From Prorocentrum cordatum (taxonomy: Eukaryota > Sar > Dinophyceae > Prorocentrales > Prorocentraceae), in contig CAUYUJ010020537.1 of assembly GCA_963575745.1 (NCBI GenBank), positions 16,001 to 80,000 of the forward strand: a stretch of 64,000 nucleotides of DNA. Reading direction: 5' to 3'. Position 1 is the stretch's first letter, and the number at the start of each line of letters is the position of its first letter. The notes under the pieces are model-generated. The model was not told where the DNA came from and made no database searches. It was given only the letters and a program-made list of their open reading frames with translations. Positions 60,861-64,000 of the stretch are shown here, in pieces. The translations under genes were made by a program, and so were the position numbers.

Positions 60861-61279
60861 GTGTAGGCCCACGTGGCCGCGGGTCGTTGCGATGTCACTT
60901 GTAGGCCAATTTCCTGGCTCTGATCCCAGAGGGATGCCGGCGCAACTGACTGCATCACCATAGAGGAACTACACCACCCTGTGCCGCGGAATATCGGCAT
61001 TCGAGTCAGAGCCAACCACATGAAGATGAGGCCAACTCCGCTGCAAAGGCCAAATTGGCATGTACGCTTTAGGCGTAATATGTCCCACAGCTGATCCATA
61101 GCAGGTAGTGGAGGGATGCAGGATGGGATCGGAGGGTGCACCGTCGAAGGATCTGGAACACTCCCTTTCCGTTGCACGAGGTGGTCATATTCTAGTGGCG
61201 CGCCGCTTGAGATACAAGCGGCCGCGGACGCGGGCGCGACGCGGTGGCAACGGCTAGGTCCTGCAACCGCTGCGGGCGC
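60856..61279. other. No recognisable feature
   Basis: Mixed-composition spacer; no supported frame. Confidence 0.4.
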
Positions 61280-61610
61280 TCAACGCAAAAGCGCCCACCA
61301 GGCGCCCACGGGCGAGCGGGTCGCTCGGCGCATGTGGCGCCCAGGAGGCGCTTACGAGACGCCCACGTGCGGGCACCACTCGAACCCTCGTCGCACCGCA
61401 CCCACCCAGCGCACGAGGCGCCCACCGGGCGCCCGCGGGCGAGCACGAGGCGCCCGTGGGCGGGCACAAGGCGCATCCTCGGCACGCACGCCCAGGGCAC
61501 AAGGCGCTTACAAGCGCCCACGGGCGGGCACGAGGCAAAACCTCGGCATACCCACCCAGCGCACGAGACGCCTGGCGAAACCTCGGCACACCAACCCAGG
61601 ACGAGGACCC
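61280..61610 (+). repeat. GCGCCCACGGGCG minisatellite
   Basis: Degenerate array of gcgcccacgggcgggcac(a/g)aggc-type units of variable length. The frames across it are repeat-derived. Confidence 0.7.
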
Positions 61611-62130
61611 CACGAGGTGCCCACCCGAAAACCAGGCACCCCCATCCAATCATCTTAAGGAGCAAAAGTAAAAACCCCGAAGTGCAAGCACCGCTTGGGG
61701 AATTTAGCAAGATGTTACCGCTCTTATCTTTCTAGGTTCCAACGCCCCAACAAAAAGGCCGAAAAGGCGCCAGAGATCGCTCCGGGACGGCCCAAGAGGC
61801 AAACAAGGCGACCCAGAAGGGCAGTACGACTGCCCAGGAGTCGCCTAAGAGGGCCCAGGAGGGCCCCGAGAAAGGGCCCAGCAGGGAAAACCCGAGCTAA
61901 CGGCCCGGGCCGTTCCCCCCAACATTGCCCCCAACATCGCCAGGAGGCTCCCTATAAGGCCTTTTAGTGGACACCATTGGCCATAGGACCCCAAGCTGCA
62001 CTCACGATCCCACGAGGCCCCATTGGATGCCCACGGAGGCATCAAACAACCGTCCAAGTTGCCAACGAACACCTTCCCAAACTCGCTCAAAATCCAAGCA
62101 CGAGGTGGCGGGAATGGCCCGAAGGTTACT
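61611..62130. other. Noncoding region with CCCAAGAGGC-type repeats
   Basis: Around 61780-61870 it has the gcccaagaggc family also seen at 5.9, 22.6-23.2, 34.4 and 60.3 kb. No gene. Confidence 0.5.
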
Positions 62131-62274
62131 ACTACCACTGCTACTCGCACGAAAATTACGACTACTACGACTGCTGCTACTACTACTGCGACGACGACTA
62201 CTACTGCGACGACGACTACTACTGCTACGACTACTACGACTACTACGACTACTACGACTACTACGACTACTACG

Positions 62275-62344
<70 letters not shown>

Positions 62345-62573
62345 ACTGCTGCTACTCTCCTGCTCCTGCTACAGCAGCTACTATCACGATTACGACGGCG
62401 ACGACATTACTACAACTACAACTACAACATCTACACTACGACACTACTCAATACTTGCACACTACTACTATACTACTACTACTTACTACTATACTACTAC
62501 TACTACTCCTGCTACACTACTCTACTACTACTACTACTACTACTTACTACCACTACTACTTACTACTACTACT

Positions 62574-62636
<63 letters not shown>

Positions 62637-62711
62637 GACCCCACCACCACCACCACCACCACCACACCACCACCACACACCAACTACTACTACTACTACT
62701 ACTATACTATA

Positions 62712-62746
<35 letters not shown>

Positions 62747-62977
62747 ACTACGACTACTATACTACTACTACTACTACTTACTACTACTACTACTACTACC
62801 TACTACCACTACTACTATACTACTACTACTACTACTACTACTACTACGACTACTACTACTACGGCGACGACGACGACAAATATTACGACTACGACGACGA
62901 CGACGCCGATACTCTACTACTACTACTACTACTACTACTACCACTACTACTACTACTGCTACTACTACGGGACTACT

Positions 62978-63008
<31 letters not shown>

Positions 63009-63621
63009 GCTGCTGCTGTGCTGCTGCCGCTACTCCTACTAGTGTTACGACGACGGCTAGTACTACACATTCTACAAGTACTACTATCACTACTACAACG
63101 ACTACGATACTCTACTACTACTAGTACTACGTATTAGTACTAGTATAGTTACTAGTTACTAGTACTAGTACTACTACTAGTAGTACTAGTACTAGTACTA
63201 GTACTACTACTAGTACTAGTACGAGTACTACTACTACTACTACTACTTCTACTACTTCTACTACTACTACTAGTACTACTACTGCTGCTACTACTACTAC
63301 TACTACTACCACTTCTGACCTACGAAGACTTCGACTACTACAACCATTACCTACTACGACCATGGGTACGACTACGACTACGACGACGCCGACTACAACT
63401 ACTACGACGACGACTACTACTACTACTATTATTACTACTACTACTACGAGTACTACTGCGACTACGACTGGGACTACTACAACAACACCTACTACGACTA
63501 CGACTACGACTGCGACTTCGACTACGACTACGACTACAACTACGACTGCGACAACTACTACTACAACTACTACTACGACTACTACTACTACTACGACTAC
63601 GACTACTACTACTGCTACTAT

Positions 63622-63671
<50 letters not shown>

Positions 63672-63673
63672 GG

Positions 63674-63705
<32 letters not shown>

Positions 63706-64000
63706 TACCAATACTACTACCAATCATACGGCTACTACCACCACTACCACTACCACCACTACTACTACTACTACTGCTACTACCACCACCCGTACTACTA
63801 CTACGACTACGACTGCGACTGCGACTGAGACTACAACCACTACGACTGCGACCGCGACTACTACTACTACCACTACTACTACTACTACTATACTACTACT
63901 ACTACTACTACTGCTACTACTATTACTAGTATTACTACTACTACTACTACTACTACTACGACTACTACTACTACTACTACTACTCCTACTACTACTACTG
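62131..64000 (+). repeat. TAC/ACT trinucleotide array, cut by window end
   Basis: About 1.87 kb of TAC/ACT/CTA repeats with interspersed GAC, CAC, CTG and TAGT variants, including a (CTG)n run at about 62312-62344. The apparent Tyr-, Thr- or Val-rich proteins are the array read in different frames. Confidence 0.95.

Noticed and set aside
62131-64000. Long Tyr-, Thr-, Leu- or Val-rich open frames
   Set aside because: They are the trinucleotide array read in different frames and strands.

Overview
The window is nuclear DNA from a dinoflagellate. The strongest sign is a retroposed gene copy at 529-1755 that still carries a slightly altered dinoflagellate spliced leader, followed by a second truncated leader, and is bounded by an 18-bp target-site duplication. 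The other signs agree: GC-rich, repeat-dense sequence, Ty1/copia-type polyproteins whose gag has the dinoflagellate GKGK-linker plus zinc-knuckle layout, and long microsatellites. I cannot name the species.

Layout: 0.5-1.8 kb, retroposed cDNA for a small cysteine-rich membrane protein. 1.8-6.2 kb, minisatellites, an 0.85-kb unit present as two direct copies and one inverted partial copy, and a dispersed C-rich repeat. 7.4-14.2 kb, minus-strand exons of one or more host-like genes, including an SF1 (UPF1/DNA2-type) helicase. 14.2-16.0 kb, foldback repeats. 16.05-33.5 kb, a large decayed Ty1/copia-type element on the minus strand (element 1): gag, several extra ORFs (one with a RING finger), a polyprotein domain split by a 1.7-kb insertion, a C5-methyltransferase-like domain, integrase, reverse transcriptase and RNase H. 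33.5-38.3 kb, mostly noncoding, with an intact MITE.

38,347-56,383 is a second, very large Ty1/copia element (element 2; 18,037 bp, minus strand) with two 198-bp LTRs and perfect 5-bp target duplications. It is inserted inside another copy of the same MITE, whose own 5-bp duplication survives outside. Its gag has a coiled coil followed by three CCCH zinc fingers and an RS-rich tract; protease, integrase, RT and RNase H follow, and then about 8 kb of extra ORFs before the 3' LTR. One of these looks like a Tpt1/KptA RNA 2'-phosphotransferase domain.

56.5-64 kb holds G-tracts, tandem repeats, a decayed PIF1-like helicase fragment, and an approximately 1.9-kb TAC/ACT trinucleotide region running off the end.

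The most novel signal is a set of tiny stem-loops with mostly GNRA-type tetraloops in the sense RNA, scattered through both giant elements: about 24 in element 1 and 4 in element 2, the latter with a covarying base pair. They lie inside coding frames, where they read as AGQPA-like or LxATPA-like peptides. Most retroelement genes are interrupted by stops or frameshifts; for those I give open-frame extents, not confirmed gene ends.
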